A stretch of DNA of 64,000 bases, from contig NZ_QHLZ01000004.1 of the NCBI RefSeq assembly GCF_003185915.1, positions 1-64,000 on the forward strand. Reading direction: 5' to 3'. Each line of letters opens with the position of its first letter. The stretch's first letter is position 1. This DNA is from Arthrobacter psychrochitiniphilus. GTDB taxonomy: Bacteria > Actinomycetota > Actinomycetes > Actinomycetales > Micrococcaceae. This document shows, piece after piece, positions 17,794-29,484 of the stretch. The notes under the pieces are model-generated. The model was not told the origin of the DNA. It made no database searches and saw nothing but the letters and a program-made list of their open reading frames with translations. The translations under genes and the position numbers were made by a program.

Positions 17794-18336
17794 TTAGAGC
17801 TGTTCGACGGTGACGGAGTTGATGACAACATCCTCGCGCGGCTTGTCGCCTGCGCCCGTGGCAACAGCTTCAATCGCGTCAACTACGGCGCGTGAGGCCT
17901 GGTCCGTGACGTCACCGAAGATGGTGTGTTTACCCTGCAGCCAGCTGGTGTTGACCGTGGTGATGAAGAACTGTGAACCGTTAGTGCCACGGCCACCCTG
18001 GGTGCCAGCATTCGCCATGGCGAACTTGTAGGGATCGTTGAAGTTCAGATCCGGGTTGATCTCGTCATCGAACTGGTAGCCGGGGCCACCAACGCCACGG
18101 CCCAAGGGATCCCCACCCTGGATCATGAAGTCCTTGATAATGCGGTGGAAGATTGTCCCGTTGTACAGGGGCGCGTTGGTCTTCTCGCCGCTGCCCGGGT
18201 GGGTCCATTCAATAGTCCCGGTGGCCAGGCCAACGAAGTTTGCCACTGTCTTAGGAGCATGGTTTCCAAAGAGGTTTACCTCAATGTCGCCAAGGCTAGT
18301 GCTGATAGTTGCTTTTGCGGTTGGGATAGCAGTCAT
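17794..18336 (-). CDS. ppiA: peptidyl-prolyl cis-trans isomerase, cyclophilin type
   Basis: A 180-residue cyclophilin with family motifs NLFGNHAPKTVANFVGLA, FHRIIKDFMIQGGD, GGRGTNGSQFFIT and LQGKHTIFGDV. It catalyses proline isomerisation in protein folding and is cytoplasmic (no signal peptide). The frame is open to 18462, but ATG 18336 gives the normal family N-terminus (MTAIPTAKATISTSLGDIEV). Its position next to rhomboid near pknB is also conserved in actinobacteria (Rv0009/Rv0110-like order). Confidence 0.95.
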   Translation of the reverse strand: MTAIPTAKATISTSLGDIEVNLFGNHAPKTVANFVGLATGTIEWTHPGSGEKTNAPLYNGTIFHRIIKDFMIQGGDPLGRGVGGPGYQFDDEINPDLNFNDPYKFAMANAGTQGGRGTNGSQFFITTVNTSWLQGKHTIFGDVTDQASRAVVDAIEAVATGAGDKPREDVVINSVTVEQL

Positions 18337-18473
18337 ATTCATATTCTGCCACGTGTCCATGAGAATCTTCTGAGAGGACCTCGCATTCCGCGCCCGGCGA
18401 ACTGGCAAATGATAGCAACAGGGCTCCACTAGACGTAGGCTAAAAGATGGAACTGCTGACATCTGGAGGAAAC

Positions 18474-19481
18474 GTGAAGAAGGTCGACCGCTTTACCCAA
18501 GGTTTGGAAGATTCATTGAATAGCAGTGTGGATAATGCCCGGGAATGGGTAGCACCCCACGTTGAGAATGCTAAGGACTGGACAACACCTCGTGTTGAGG
18601 CAGCTCTCAGTTGGGCTGTTCCCCGGATTGAAAAAGGCATTGAGCATGCCTCGCCGATTGTTCAGGACGGATTACGCAAAGCCGCGCAATACACTGCCGA
18701 CGGCGTTGCAGCTGTGACCCCCAAGATTCAGGACGGCATTGAAAAGCTGGCACCCCGTATTTCCGATGCCGTTGATGAAGCTACCCCGCGCATTCATGAA
18801 GCTTTGGAGAAGACGGCTCCGGCCATCACCAGTGTCAAAGACAAAGTTGTGGATGACTTCCTTCCCCTCCTCGCAGAAAAGCTGGGCGAAGCAGCTCACG
18901 CCGTTGAACTAGCCCTTGAGAGTTCGAAGGTGTCGCCCCAAGTGGAGCTCGTTGCAGCGAAACTGACAGGGAACAAGAAAGCCGTGGCTAAAGCCGAGAA
19001 GGCTGCCGCTGAGGCCGCCAAGAAATTTGCTGCGGAAATGACAAAGGCTTCGAAGAAGAAAAAGCGCAGCGGGAGAGCCTGGATTGTAGTTGGCGTGGTT
19101 GTCGCGGCTACCGCTGCAGGCGTTGCCGCATGGAAGGCATCCAAGCCTGTGGCCGATCCCTGGAAGACACCGGAACCTGTTGCGCCGGCGCCTGCTGCTA
19201 CTTTGCCAACACCTGCGCCTGCACCGGCAGTAGTTCCTTCTCCCGTTCCCGCGGACGACGGCGCTGACACCAAGGTTGCCGAGCCCGCTGACACTGTGGT
19301 GCAGAAGGCGAAGGATGCGGTTAAGTCCGGGGCCGAAGAAGTTGCCGAGGCTGGCGCTTCAGTAAAGGACGATGTGGTTGATGCCGCTTCCGATGCCAAG
19401 GATGCGGCCGCGAAGCTGCTGGATGCAGCTTCCAGCGCCGTGGAGGACGCTTCGCCGAAGCCGAAGGATCCCAAGAAGTAG
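18474..19481 (+). CDS. amphipathic-repeat membrane protein, unknown function
   Basis: A 335-residue protein. The N-terminal half (about 1-130) consists of repeated 11-13 residue amphipathic units with a Pro at each turn (VAPHVENAKDW, TTPRVEAALSW, AVPRIEKGIEH, VTPKIQDGIEKLAPRI). A Lys/Ala-rich coiled region, one helix (about 201-221) and an Ala/Pro linker follow. The C-terminus is again amphipathic (AKDAVKSGAEEV, DAASDAKDAA), like LEA or apolipoprotein sequences. GTG at 18474 has GGAGG nine bases upstream; an ATG at 18447 is less well placed. It may coat a membrane or interact with nucleoid or wall; this is inference. Confidence 0.75.
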   Translation: MKKVDRFTQGLEDSLNSSVDNAREWVAPHVENAKDWTTPRVEAALSWAVPRIEKGIEHASPIVQDGLRKAAQYTADGVAAVTPKIQDGIEKLAPRISDAVDEATPRIHEALEKTAPAITSVKDKVVDDFLPLLAEKLGEAAHAVELALESSKVSPQVELVAAKLTGNKKAVAKAEKAAAEAAKKFAAEMTKASKKKKRSGRAWIVVGVVVAATAAGVAAWKASKPVADPWKTPEPVAPAPAATLPTPAPAPAVVPSPVPADDGADTKVAEPADTVVQKAKDAVKSGAEEVAEAGASVKDDVVDAASDAKDAAAKLLDAASSAVEDASPKPKDPKK

Positions 19482-19503
19482 GTTTTATTGCAGTTTGTTT
19501 CAC

Positions 19504-19543
19504 GGAGAGGCTGGGAGTTTTACTCCCGGCCTCTCCTCTTTTT
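19504..19543 (+). terminator. rho-independent terminator
   Basis: GGAGAGGCTGGGAG and its complement CTCCCGGCCTCTCC form a stem with a TTTTA loop, followed by TCTTTTTT. It serves the amphipathic-repeat gene. It reaches the stop codon of the convergent DMT permease gene. Confidence 0.9.
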
Positions 19544-20418
19544 TAGGCCGTTGTTTTCTTTAGGCCGCTGCGGCCCTGCCGCAGAATCACCGCAGCCAGC
19601 CCTGCCAATATTAAGGCCAGGCCCGCATACGTTCCCGGTGGTAGCTGCTCGTCAAGGAAGAAACCGGCTAAAAGTGCCGCCCCTGGTATTTCTACGAGGA
19701 TCATCATGGAGACCACAAGGGGAGAAATGGTGGCCAGCAAATAGTTGAAGATGGTATGGCCAAATATCTGGGCTGCCACTGTGACGCCAATAATGCCCCA
19801 CCACGCCTCCGGCGGGATATTCAAAAGTGGTTGGCGAAACACCAGGCACAACGCCAGCAGGATGAGCGAACACAGGCCGTAGCAAAGGCTCGAGTAGGCC
19901 CCTGTGGAGAGGGTCTTGCGGGCCTTTGAACCGGCCAGGGTGTAGATGGCGGCAAGGATGCCTCCTGCCACCGCCAAGACGTCGCCTATGAGCGCCTGCG
20001 GCGAAACCCCTATGTCGAACCCTGTGATAACCGCTACGCCCAGCAGCGCAGTGCCCAGTCCCAGCAGTACCGGCTTCGGTGGCTTCATTCCGCGGATCCA
20101 TTGAAAGAGCGCAATCCACGCCGCCTGCAAGCAGACTAGGGCCGTTGCGCCCGCCACGCTTGTCAACTTCACTGCGGTGATAAAACAGGCAAAGTGGAAG
20201 GCTAGTGCTGTTGCCGCAATAACCGTGTATTTCAATTCCGCCCGGGTCAGGGATTTAAATAATCCCGGATTCTTGATCACTGTGGGCGTGCCCAATACCA
20301 GGGCGCCAAAAACATTGCGCCACAAGGCGATTGTCAGGGCGGGGGCCATAGTGGCGGCCATGATGGGTCCGGAGGCTGAAACGCCCAAAATGCCCACAAA
20401 GGCCAAAATAATTATCAC
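19543..20418 (-). CDS. DMT/EamA-family permease
   Basis: A 291-residue protein with about ten transmembrane helices in two halves, as in the EamA/RhaT drug and metabolite transporter family. Recognisable features are the ALWRNVFGALVLG loop early in the first half, GDVLAVAGGILAAIYTL in the middle, and AAQIFGHTIFNYLLATISP with SMMILVEIPGAALL in the second half. Substrate cannot be told from sequence. The GTG start at 20418 is the first possible, as an in-frame stop lies two codons upstream. Confidence 0.88.
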   Translation of the reverse strand: MIIILAFVGILGVSASGPIMAATMAPALTIALWRNVFGALVLGTPTVIKNPGLFKSLTRAELKYTVIAATALAFHFACFITAVKLTSVAGATALVCLQAAWIALFQWIRGMKPPKPVLLGLGTALLGVAVITGFDIGVSPQALIGDVLAVAGGILAAIYTLAGSKARKTLSTGAYSSLCYGLCSLILLALCLVFRQPLLNIPPEAWWGIIGVTVAAQIFGHTIFNYLLATISPLVVSMMILVEIPGAALLAGFFLDEQLPPGTYAGLALILAGLAAVILRQGRSGLKKTTA

Positions 20419-20460
20419 TGTTCAAGCCTAGGGCAAGGGGACAATGCCGTTGTGCTGATA

Positions 20461-20498
20461 AAAAAACAACCCCGGTCTGATGACCGGGGTTGTTTCTC
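20461..20498 (-). terminator. terminator after tRNA-Ala
   Basis: AACAACCCCGGTC and GACCGGGGTTGTT pair around a TGAT loop, with an A-run (T-run on the reverse strand) next to it. It lies immediately downstream of tRNA-Ala. Confidence 0.88.
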
Positions 20499-20499
20499 A

Positions 20500-20575
20500 T
20501 GGTGGAGGCACGGGGACTCGAACCCCGAACCCCCTGCTTGCAAAGCAGGTGCGCTACCAATTGCGCCATGCCCCC
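20500..20575 (-). tRNA. tRNA-Ala (anticodon TGC)
   Basis: Reverse-strand cloverleaf: acceptor GGGGGCA, D-arm GGCGCAATTGGTAGCGC, anticodon stem/loop CCTGC TTTGCAA GCAGG with TGC, T-arm GGGGTTCGAGTCCCC. CCA is encoded at the 3' end. Paired with tRNA-Ile about 200 bases upstream, the usual arrangement next to gyrA in actinobacteria. Confidence 0.96.
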
Positions 20576-20770
20576 ATGAGGATAATTCAGTATATCTGAA
20601 ACAGAACCAAAAGATTCACACTAACGAATCAGTTGCCTTGCTCCAGGTTGTCTTCACAACTTTGGATTCCCGCCACTTCCTGTTCAAAAATACTGCCGCA
20701 GTCAGAGCTGTGATCAAAATCAGCAACTTCTTCATAATGCACCATCCTTTACAAGAACCGTAGGGTTCCG

Positions 20771-20844
20771 TGGGCGTACCTGGACTTGAACCAGGGACCT
20801 CTTCGTTATCAGCGAAGCGCTCTAACCGCCTGAGCTATACGCCC
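20771..20844 (-). tRNA. tRNA-Ile (anticodon GAT)
   Basis: Reverse-strand cloverleaf: acceptor GGGCGTA, D-arm AGCTCAGGCGGTTAGAGCG, anticodon stem/loop TTCGC TGATAAC GAAGA with GAT, T-arm CCTGGTTCAAGTCCAGG. CCA is not encoded. Confidence 0.96.
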
Positions 20845-20899
20845 TACTTGACCCTCACCGGGCCGAGACAAAACTTTACCGCACACAATCCCAAATTCC

Positions 20900-20950
20900 A
20901 AAATCGGCGGTTCCTGCGGGTCTGCAGAACCCGCCGATTTTGATCTTTTA
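20900..20950 (-). terminator. hairpin after the DUF3566 gene
   Basis: AAAATCGGCGG and CCGCCGATTTT pair, with an inner TTC/GAA and CTGCGGG loop region. It lies between the gyrA-operon end and tRNA-Ile. The A/T flanks let it work on either strand. Confidence 0.8.
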
Positions 20951-20987
20951 ACGCCTTTTTTCGCGATAATCCGCGGTTTTTGACTGA

Positions 20988-21539
20988 TTAGTCATCAGTC
21001 AAGGTGACACCGATTCCGCCCACTAGAGTGGCCGAGATGTTGTACAAAACCGCAGAAAGTACGGAAAGTGTGGTCAAGAGCACAACGTTAACAACTGCAA
21101 CTATGGTTGAAAAGGATGCCACTTGCCCCAACGAGATGATTGACAGGAGATCGAACGGGACCCCGCCCTCCTTGCCCTGAATCTCATTGACGAAGTCGTT
21201 TACAGTGCCGAACAGGCCCATGGTGTCCAGCACTGACCAGAGCGCAATGGCTGCAACTACGGTCACAATACCGAGGGCAACAGAGAGCAGGAACGCCATC
21301 TTCAGGACGGACCAGGGATCAATTTTGCTGACCAGAAGACGGGCGCGGCGTGCTTTTGCCTTGGGTGCTGGCTTGACCAGCGACGGGGGTGACTTCGGCG
21401 CAGGCGTCTTGGTTACAGGCCGCTTCGCACCAACGGCTCCAGCAGTCGCTGGGGCGCTTGTGGGGCGCTGGGCGGGGCGGGCAGGTGCACCTACCCTTGG
21501 GGCGGACCCTGGCCGCGGAATCGGGTTATTGGTGCTCAA
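20988..21539 (-). CDS. DUF3566 membrane protein
   Basis: A 183-residue protein with a Pro/Ala/Lys-rich disordered N-terminus (about 1-65) and the DUF3566 domain. It has two helices (about 79-102 and 144-170) with an intervening NDFVNEIQG loop. A DUF3566 gene next to gyrA is conserved across actinobacteria (Rv0007). The mycobacterial relative has been linked to cell division/wall. It overlaps the gyrA stop by four bases and probably shares its transcript. Confidence 0.9.
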   Translation of the reverse strand: MSTNNPIPRPGSAPRVGAPARPAQRPTSAPATAGAVGAKRPVTKTPAPKSPPSLVKPAPKAKARRARLLVSKIDPWSVLKMAFLLSVALGIVTVVAAIALWSVLDTMGLFGTVNDFVNEIQGKEGGVPFDLLSIISLGQVASFSTIVAVVNVVLLTTLSVLSAVLYNISATLVGGIGVTLTDD

Positions 21540-24190
21540 TCTGTGCCTCCAGTTGTTCCGTCATGACCCGTTAACGGTACTTCATCATTTTGTTGCTTTC
21601 CCTCTAAAGAGCCATTAATCGCGGTCTCAGGGGTTTCAGAGGCCTCAATTTCCGCGGCTTCTTCATCTTCTTCAAGGCCTCGTTCGCTGTTGCGAGCAAC
21701 CTCAATGATCTTGTCATTCTTATCCGGCTTGGCGAAGATGACACCCATGGTGTCGCGTCCCTTGGCGGGTACTTCCGAGACGTTGGAACGTACCACCTTG
21801 CCGCCGCCCATGACCACCAAAACCTCGTCATCTTCTTGAACAATCAGTGCTCCGACCAGGTCTCCGCGATCCTCCACCAGCTTGGCAACCTTAATGCCCA
21901 GACCGCCTCGTCCCTGCAGACGGTATTCCTCAACAGCTGTTCGCTTCGCATAGCCGCCTTCTGTGACGATAAACACAAAGGAATCATCAGTGACCACATT
22001 GGCGGCAAGAAGTTCATCAAAGTCACGGAACTTCATGCCCGTAACACCAGATGTTGCCCGGCCCATGGGCCGCAGCGCCTCATTTGTGGCAGTAAAGCGG
22101 ATGGATTGACCCTTGCGGGAGACCAACAGCAGATCGTCGGTGTCGGAGACCAGCTGCGCGGAGACAAGTTCGTCACCGTCACGCAGGTTGATGGCAATGA
22201 CACCGGCCGAACGGTTGGTGTCGTAATCCTCCAGTGAAGTCTTCTTGACCAGACCGTTCTTGGTTGCCAGAACCAGGTAGGGAGACTGCTGGTAGTCCTT
22301 GAGCTCCATGACTTGGGCGATCTTCTCATCGGGCTGGAAAGCCATCAAGTTGGCTACATGCTGTCCCTTGGCATCACGTCCCGCCTCGGCCAGCTCATAA
22401 GCCTTTGCACGGTAGACGCGGCCCAGGTTGGTGAAAAACAGCAGCCAATGGTGGGTGGTTGTCACAAAGAAATGCTCCACGACGTCATCCCCGCGCAGCT
22501 GCGCGCCCTTGACGCCCTTGCCGCCACGGTGCTGTGTGCGGTAGTTGTCGCTACGGGTGCGCTTGACGTAACCGCCACGGGTAATGGTGACCACCATTTC
22601 CTCTTCAGGAATGAGATCTTCCATGCTCATGTTGGGGTCGTAACCCATCATGATTTCTGTGCGGCGGTCATCCCCAAAGCGAGCGGTGATCTCCGCCAGC
22701 TCTTCGCTGACAATGCCGCGCTGAACCTCGGGCGAGGCCAGAATACGGTTATATTCGGTGATCTGTTGGGTCAAGACATTGCTGCGATCTTGAATCTTCT
22801 GATGTTCCAAGGCAGCCAGACGCCTTAGCTGCATGTCAAGGATGGCCTTGGACTGGATTTCATCGATGTCCAGCAGGGCCATCAGGCCGTCGCGGGCTTC
22901 CTCAGTAGTTGATGATGCTCTGATCAAGGCAATGACGGCGTCGAGGGCGTCCAGCGCCTTCAGCAAGCCTCGCTGGATGTGTTGCTCCGCTTCATCTTTA
23001 CGGAGTCGGAACATGGTACGGCGGACAATGACATCCATCTGGTGGGTAACCCAGTGACGGATGAAGGCGTCCAACGGCAGGGTACGGGGCACGCCGTCAA
23101 CAATGGCCAACATGTTGGCACTGAAGTTTTCCTGCAGCTGTGTGTGCTTGTACAGGTTGTTCAGGACTACCTTGGCCACGGCATCACGCTTGAGGACAAC
23201 AACCAGGCGCTGACCTGTACGGCCAGATGTCTCATCACGGAGATCGGCGATCCCGGAGATCTTGCCGTCCTTGACAAGATCGGCAATCTTGATTGCTAGG
23301 TTGTCAGGGTTAGCTTGGTAAGGCAGCTCGGTGACCACCAGGCAGGTGCGGCCTTGGATTTCCTCAACGTTGACCACGGCACGCATTGTGATGGAGCCAC
23401 GGCCTGTACGGTAGGCATCTTCAATACCCTTGCGGCCCAAAATTTGTGCACCGGTGGGGAAATCGGGTCCCTTAATGCGCTGAATTAGAGCTTCGAGGAG
23501 TTCTTCTCGTCCCACTGTCGGGTTGGCCAGGTACCACTGGACACCCTCGGCAACTTCACGCAGGTTGTGTGGGGGAATGTTGGTGGCCATACCGACGGCG
23601 ATACCTGAGGATCCGTTGACCAGGAGGTTGGGGAAACGTGCCGGCAGGATGGTTGGTTCCTGATTCTTGCCGTCGTAGTTGTCCTGGAAATCGACAGTTT
23701 CCTCATCGATATCGCGGACCATTTCCATGGCCAGCGGGGCCATTTTAGTCTCCGTGTAACGAGGTGCGGCAGCACCATCGTTTCCAGGGGAACCAAAGTT
23801 ACCCTGGCCCAGAGCCAACGGGTAACGCATGGTCCAGTCCTGGATCAGGCGAACCAGAGCATCATAAATGGCTGAGTCACCGTGGGGGTGGTACTGGCCC
23901 ATCACTTCGCCAACCACGCGGGCGCACTTGTTGAAAGAGCGCTCGGGGCGGTATCCGCCGTCGAACATGGCGTAGAGGACACGGCGGTGAACAGGCTTGA
24001 GCCCGTCCCTGACATCGGGGAGAGCACGGCCCACAATGACGGCCATGGCATAGTCCAGGTAAGAACGCTTCATCTCCTCTTGGAGATCAATTCGTTCTAC
24101 TTTGTCATGCATCAAGCTTCCCTCGATGACCTCAGTAGTGCTGTCATCTACTGCGGGTTCTTGAGGATTCTGGGGTGTTTCTTCACTCAT
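21536..24190 (-). CDS. gyrA: DNA gyrase subunit A
   Basis: An 884-residue protein. It contains the breakage-reunion domain with catalytic tyrosine in AAPRYTETK, the quinolone-interacting region [14 protein letters not shown] (a serine at the resistance position), and the C-terminal beta-pinwheel with repeats such as [21 protein letters not shown], the gyrase box. An acidic tail ends it. With GyrB it introduces negative supercoils. ATG 24190 follows 69 bases after gyrB. Confidence 0.98.
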   Translation of the reverse strand: MSEETPQNPQEPAVDDSTTEVIEGSLMHDKVERIDLQEEMKRSYLDYAMAVIVGRALPDVRDGLKPVHRRVLYAMFDGGYRPERSFNKCARVVGEVMGQYHPHGDSAIYDALVRLIQDWTMRYPLALGQGNFGSPGNDGAAAPRYTETKMAPLAMEMVRDIDEETVDFQDNYDGKNQEPTILPARFPNLLVNGSSGIAVGMATNIPPHNLREVAEGVQWYLANPTVGREELLEALIQRIKGPDFPTGAQILGRKGIEDAYRTGRGSITMRAVVNVEEIQGRTCLVVTELPYQANPDNLAIKIADLVKDGKISGIADLRDETSGRTGQRLVVVLKRDAVAKVVLNNLYKHTQLQENFSANMLAIVDGVPRTLPLDAFIRHWVTHQMDVIVRRTMFRLRKDEAEQHIQRGLLKALDALDAVIALIRASSTTEEARDGLMALLDIDEIQSKAILDMQLRRLAALEHQKIQDRSNVLTQQITEYNRILASPEVQRGIVSEELAEITARFGDDRRTEIMMGYDPNMSMEDLIPEEEMVVTITRGGYVKRTRSDNYRTQHRGGKGVKGAQLRGDDVVEHFFVTTTHHWLLFFTNLGRVYRAKAYELAEAGRDAKGQHVANLMAFQPDEKIAQVMELKDYQQSPYLVLATKNGLVKKTSLEDYDTNRSAGVIAINLRDGDELVSAQLVSDTDDLLLVSRKGQSIRFTATNEALRPMGRATSGVTGMKFRDFDELLAANVVTDDSFVFIVTEGGYAKRTAVEEYRLQGRGGLGIKVAKLVEDRGDLVGALIVQEDDEVLVVMGGGKVVRSNVSEVPAKGRDTMGVIFAKPDKNDKIIEVARNSERGLEEDEEAAEIEASETPETAINGSLEGKQQNDEVPLTGHDGTTGGTD

Positions 24191-24259
24191 AATTTTTATA
24201 TTCCATTCCCAATATATGTCTGGTTCGAACTATTTCTAGAGGGCCATGCTCGGGCTGTT

Positions 24260-26467
<2,208 letters not shown>

Positions 26468-26679
26468 TCAACGAATGCTAAAAGCTACCACAGCGCCGCG
26501 GAGAGACGGTTGTAGTCTAATTCTACCTTGCACCACGGCTATATAACGCCTCAACGTGCCCTAAAACGCGAGAAAAGCGCCTTAGGACGCAATTGTTGAG
26601 CCTTCTTTAAGGAGATGTACGGCTAATGGGGTTTCAATCGCCCTACAGCGCCTTGCACGCTCCCGCCAAGAAAGCAACA

Positions 26680-27270
26680 TTATCCGTAAGTGTCCCTGGG
26701 TCCACGGCCCTTCACGGTGCGGTAACCCTTTCGCCAACTCGGGGCAGTCGGGCCCAGAACCATAATCTTTGTCACCACGCCGTGTCCCAACTCGGCATCA
26801 AACTTTGCCAACAGGGATAGGGAGAGAAGCCGTAGCTGGGTTGCCCAACTGGTGGAATCACATCTGACATGCAAGGTGGTGGCTTCAAAGCTCTCCGGAC
26901 GGCAATGAGCGGCAATTTCCGGACCAACAAGATCATCCCACTGAGCCATGACGGAGCCAACGGCTAAAGGAGAGCTCCACCCTCTGTCAGAAACCAGCCT
27001 GCTAACAACATTTCCAAGCCCCTGGGGATCCCTTCCGCCACCATACTTTGCATCGAGAAACGGTTTCCTTTTACTTCTGGGGGTTGTTTTTTCACCAAGA
27101 CGCCCTCGCGAAATTCGCAGTTCACCGCGGCTTTTTGCGATGGCACGCATCCGGTTCAGGGCTGCCTGGGCCGCATCCACTTCGGTGTCATGATCAGATT
27201 TAGCCGCTGCCATACTACTTATTTTGCCTGTGAGGTCCCTACCCGAATCTGCCACAGACTCCTCAGTCAT
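26680..27270 (-). CDS. dciA: DciA (DUF721), helicase-loading factor
   Basis: A 196-residue protein. The N-terminus is basic and unordered, with RSKRKPFLDAKYGGGRDPQGLG; the DUF721/DciA domain follows (about 85-175), with WDDLVGPEIAAHCRPESF and LHVRCDSTSWATQLRLLS. DciA loads the replicative helicase in bacteria lacking DnaC/DnaI. It overlaps recF by eight bases. Conserved gene order recF-dciA-gyrB supports the call. Confidence 0.92.
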   Translation of the reverse strand: MTEESVADSGRDLTGKISSMAAAKSDHDTEVDAAQAALNRMRAIAKSRGELRISRGRLGEKTTPRSKRKPFLDAKYGGGRDPQGLGNVVSRLVSDRGWSSPLAVGSVMAQWDDLVGPEIAAHCRPESFEATTLHVRCDSTSWATQLRLLSLSLLAKFDAELGHGVVTKIMVLGPTAPSWRKGYRTVKGRGPRDTYG

Positions 27271-28525
27271 GGTTCATCACGCCGCCGGGAATCACCTGGA
27301 TGGTTGATCCTGACAATTCCTCGGGAATATCCGCTCCCACCGCGGCCGTGACCAGAACTTGTTCGGCTGCCCCTACCATCGAGGCAAGCTTGCGCCGTCG
27401 TTGTGCATCCAGTTCAGCGAAAACATCGTCAAGAATCAGGATTGGCTGATTCCCCGCCACATGTTTGTCCTCATCCAACACGTGAAAAGAGGCGAGCCGC
27501 AGAGCCAAGGCAATGGACCACGATTCTCCATGGGAGGCATAGCTGCGGGCCGGTGCATTACCCAAAAGAAGATCCAACTCATCACGATGGGGCCCCACAA
27601 GGGACATTCCACGTTCAAGTTCGCGGGTCCTCGATGCCGTCAATACGGTTCTGTAGCGTTGCGCCAATTCCTCCACAGGGCATAGGGATAAGTCTTCGCC
27701 GTCAAGAACCTCTGGCAGCACACCTCCGGTTGGTTCCCCGAATGCACTGTAGGTGGCGTCGTCGTGCTCTTCTTGCGGGGGCGATTCCGGCGGCCCGGAT
27801 ATGGTGATCTGGTCAAGACTGCTGCGGTAAAGTGCCCGCAAAATTTTGGAACCGTCAGTCAATTCTGCGTAAGCCTGTGCCAGGTGGGGGCGCAAACGGT
27901 TGAGCAGATCGAGCCGGGCAAGGAGCAATCCCGCAGCGGCCATAGCCATGTGCTCGTCCCACACATCCAGCGTTGCAAGATGAGACTCGGAAACTCCGGA
28001 ACGAGAAAAATGTTGAGAACGCGCTGATTTTAACAACGCGTTGCGCTGCTTGAGGACCCTGTCATAATCGCTGCGGGTACCTGCATGTTTTGGTAACAGA
28101 ACTACTAAAAGATCGTCAAGAAACCGGCGCCGGTTACCAGGATCACCCTTGACCAGGGCCAGATCCTCCGGTGCAAAAAGCACTGTGCGGCAAATACCAA
28201 GAATATCCCGGGCCCGCACCGGATTGGCCCGATTGATCCGGGCACGGTTGGCTCGCGTCGCGTTGATTTCAACTTCAACCATGACTTTTTGTTCGGCCCG
28301 CACCAACTGGGCCCGGATGAGCGCCCGGTCAGTACCAAAGCGTAAAAGGGGCGCATCCTGGCTAACGCGGTGGGATGAGAGCGTGGCCAAATATCCGATC
28401 GATTCCACCAGATTGGTTTTACCCAATCCGTTGGAACCTACAAGGACAGTGACTCCGGGTGTCAACGCCAGATCCACCTGTGCGTAACTGCGGAAATCCG
28501 TCAGGGAAAGATGCTCAAGGTACAT
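27263..28525 (-). CDS. recF: DNA replication and repair protein RecF
   Basis: A 420-residue SMC-like ATPase: Walker A GSNGLGKTNLVES, signature region LVGPHRDELDL, Walker B PILILDDVFAELD. RecF binds gapped DNA and helps RecO/RecR load RecA. A YLEHLSLTDFRSY N-terminus is typical. It is part of the dnaN-gnd-recF-dciA-gyrB run on the reverse strand. Confidence 0.97.
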   Translation of the reverse strand: MYLEHLSLTDFRSYAQVDLALTPGVTVLVGSNGLGKTNLVESIGYLATLSSHRVSQDAPLLRFGTDRALIRAQLVRAEQKVMVEVEINATRANRARINRANPVRARDILGICRTVLFAPEDLALVKGDPGNRRRFLDDLLVVLLPKHAGTRSDYDRVLKQRNALLKSARSQHFSRSGVSESHLATLDVWDEHMAMAAAGLLLARLDLLNRLRPHLAQAYAELTDGSKILRALYRSSLDQITISGPPESPPQEEHDDATYSAFGEPTGGVLPEVLDGEDLSLCPVEELAQRYRTVLTASRTRELERGMSLVGPHRDELDLLLGNAPARSYASHGESWSIALALRLASFHVLDEDKHVAGNQPILILDDVFAELDAQRRRKLASMVGAAEQVLVTAAVGADIPEELSGSTIQVIPGGVMNHD

Positions 28526-28536
28526 AGAAAGTAGTT

Positions 28537-29433
28537 TTATTCACTGCTGGGACTGGCTGGTTTTGTCGCATGCCCACCAAATTGGTGACGCAGAGCAGAA
28601 ACCATTTTCATGGCTGGAGAATTATCCTCGCGAGAGGAGAACCTGGCGAAGAGAGCTGCCGTGATGGCGGGAGCTGGTACGGCGTTGGCAATGGCTTCCT
28701 CTACGGTCCACCGGCCTTCGCCAGAATCTTCTACATAATCATCAATGGACTCCAGCCCCGGATCCTCATCCAGCGCTTTGACCATCAAATCCAGCAGCCA
28801 GGAACGTACTACGGTGCCTTTTTGCCAAGCCCGGAATGTTCCTGGCAGGTCCTGAATAATATCCTTCTTAGCGAGGAGCTCGTAACCCTCAGCGTAGGAC
28901 TGCATCAGTCCGTATTCGATGCCGTTGTGGACCATTTTTGCGTAATGGCCGGCTCCAATGCCACCAACGTGGACAAAACTGTCGGCCCTTTCCCCCTCAG
29001 GACGGAGTGCGTCAAACACGGGTAGGGCTCGGCTTACATCTTCCGACGCGCCGCCAGCCATCAGCCCATAACCATTGCTCAGACCCCAAACTCCTCCGGA
29101 AACACCAACATCGATGAAGGAAATATCCTTGCCGCGCAACAATTCACCGTGTTTTTGATCTTCCGTGAATCGTGAGTTCCCGCCGTCAACCACAAGGTCT
29201 CCTGGTTCGAGAAGTCCTGAAAGATCTGTGATCACTGATTCTGTAACGGCACCGGAAGGAACCATGACCCAAATCAGGCGAGGAGCCGGAACTGCTGCCA
29301 CGAGTTCAGTCAAAGTAGTGACATCACTGACCTCGGGGTTTTGGTCAAATCCGGTGACTTCGATCTGCGCTGCACGCAAACGGGCCCGCATGTTGAAGCC
29401 CATTTTTCCAAGTCCAACAAGTCCAATATGCAT
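28537..29433 (-). CDS. gnd: 6-phosphogluconate dehydrogenase, decarboxylating (short type)
   Basis: A 298-residue protein of the GndA/YqeC-type short family. It has a Rossmann fold GLVGLGKMGFNM, the DGGNSRF motif, GVSGGVWGLSNGYGLMAGG and the KMVHNGIEYGLMQSYAEG active-site helix. It oxidises 6-phosphogluconate to ribulose 5-phosphate in the pentose phosphate pathway. A gnd gene between dnaN and recF is a hallmark of actinobacterial origins. Confidence 0.95.
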   Translation of the reverse strand: MHIGLVGLGKMGFNMRARLRAAQIEVTGFDQNPEVSDVTTLTELVAAVPAPRLIWVMVPSGAVTESVITDLSGLLEPGDLVVDGGNSRFTEDQKHGELLRGKDISFIDVGVSGGVWGLSNGYGLMAGGASEDVSRALPVFDALRPEGERADSFVHVGGIGAGHYAKMVHNGIEYGLMQSYAEGYELLAKKDIIQDLPGTFRAWQKGTVVRSWLLDLMVKALDEDPGLESIDDYVEDSGEGRWTVEEAIANAVPAPAITAALFARFSSREDNSPAMKMVSALRHQFGGHATKPASPSSE

Positions 29434-29484
29434 GATATTTACTCTCTTCCGTGGGAATGGGCTAGAACGGCGGCAAAATCGAAA

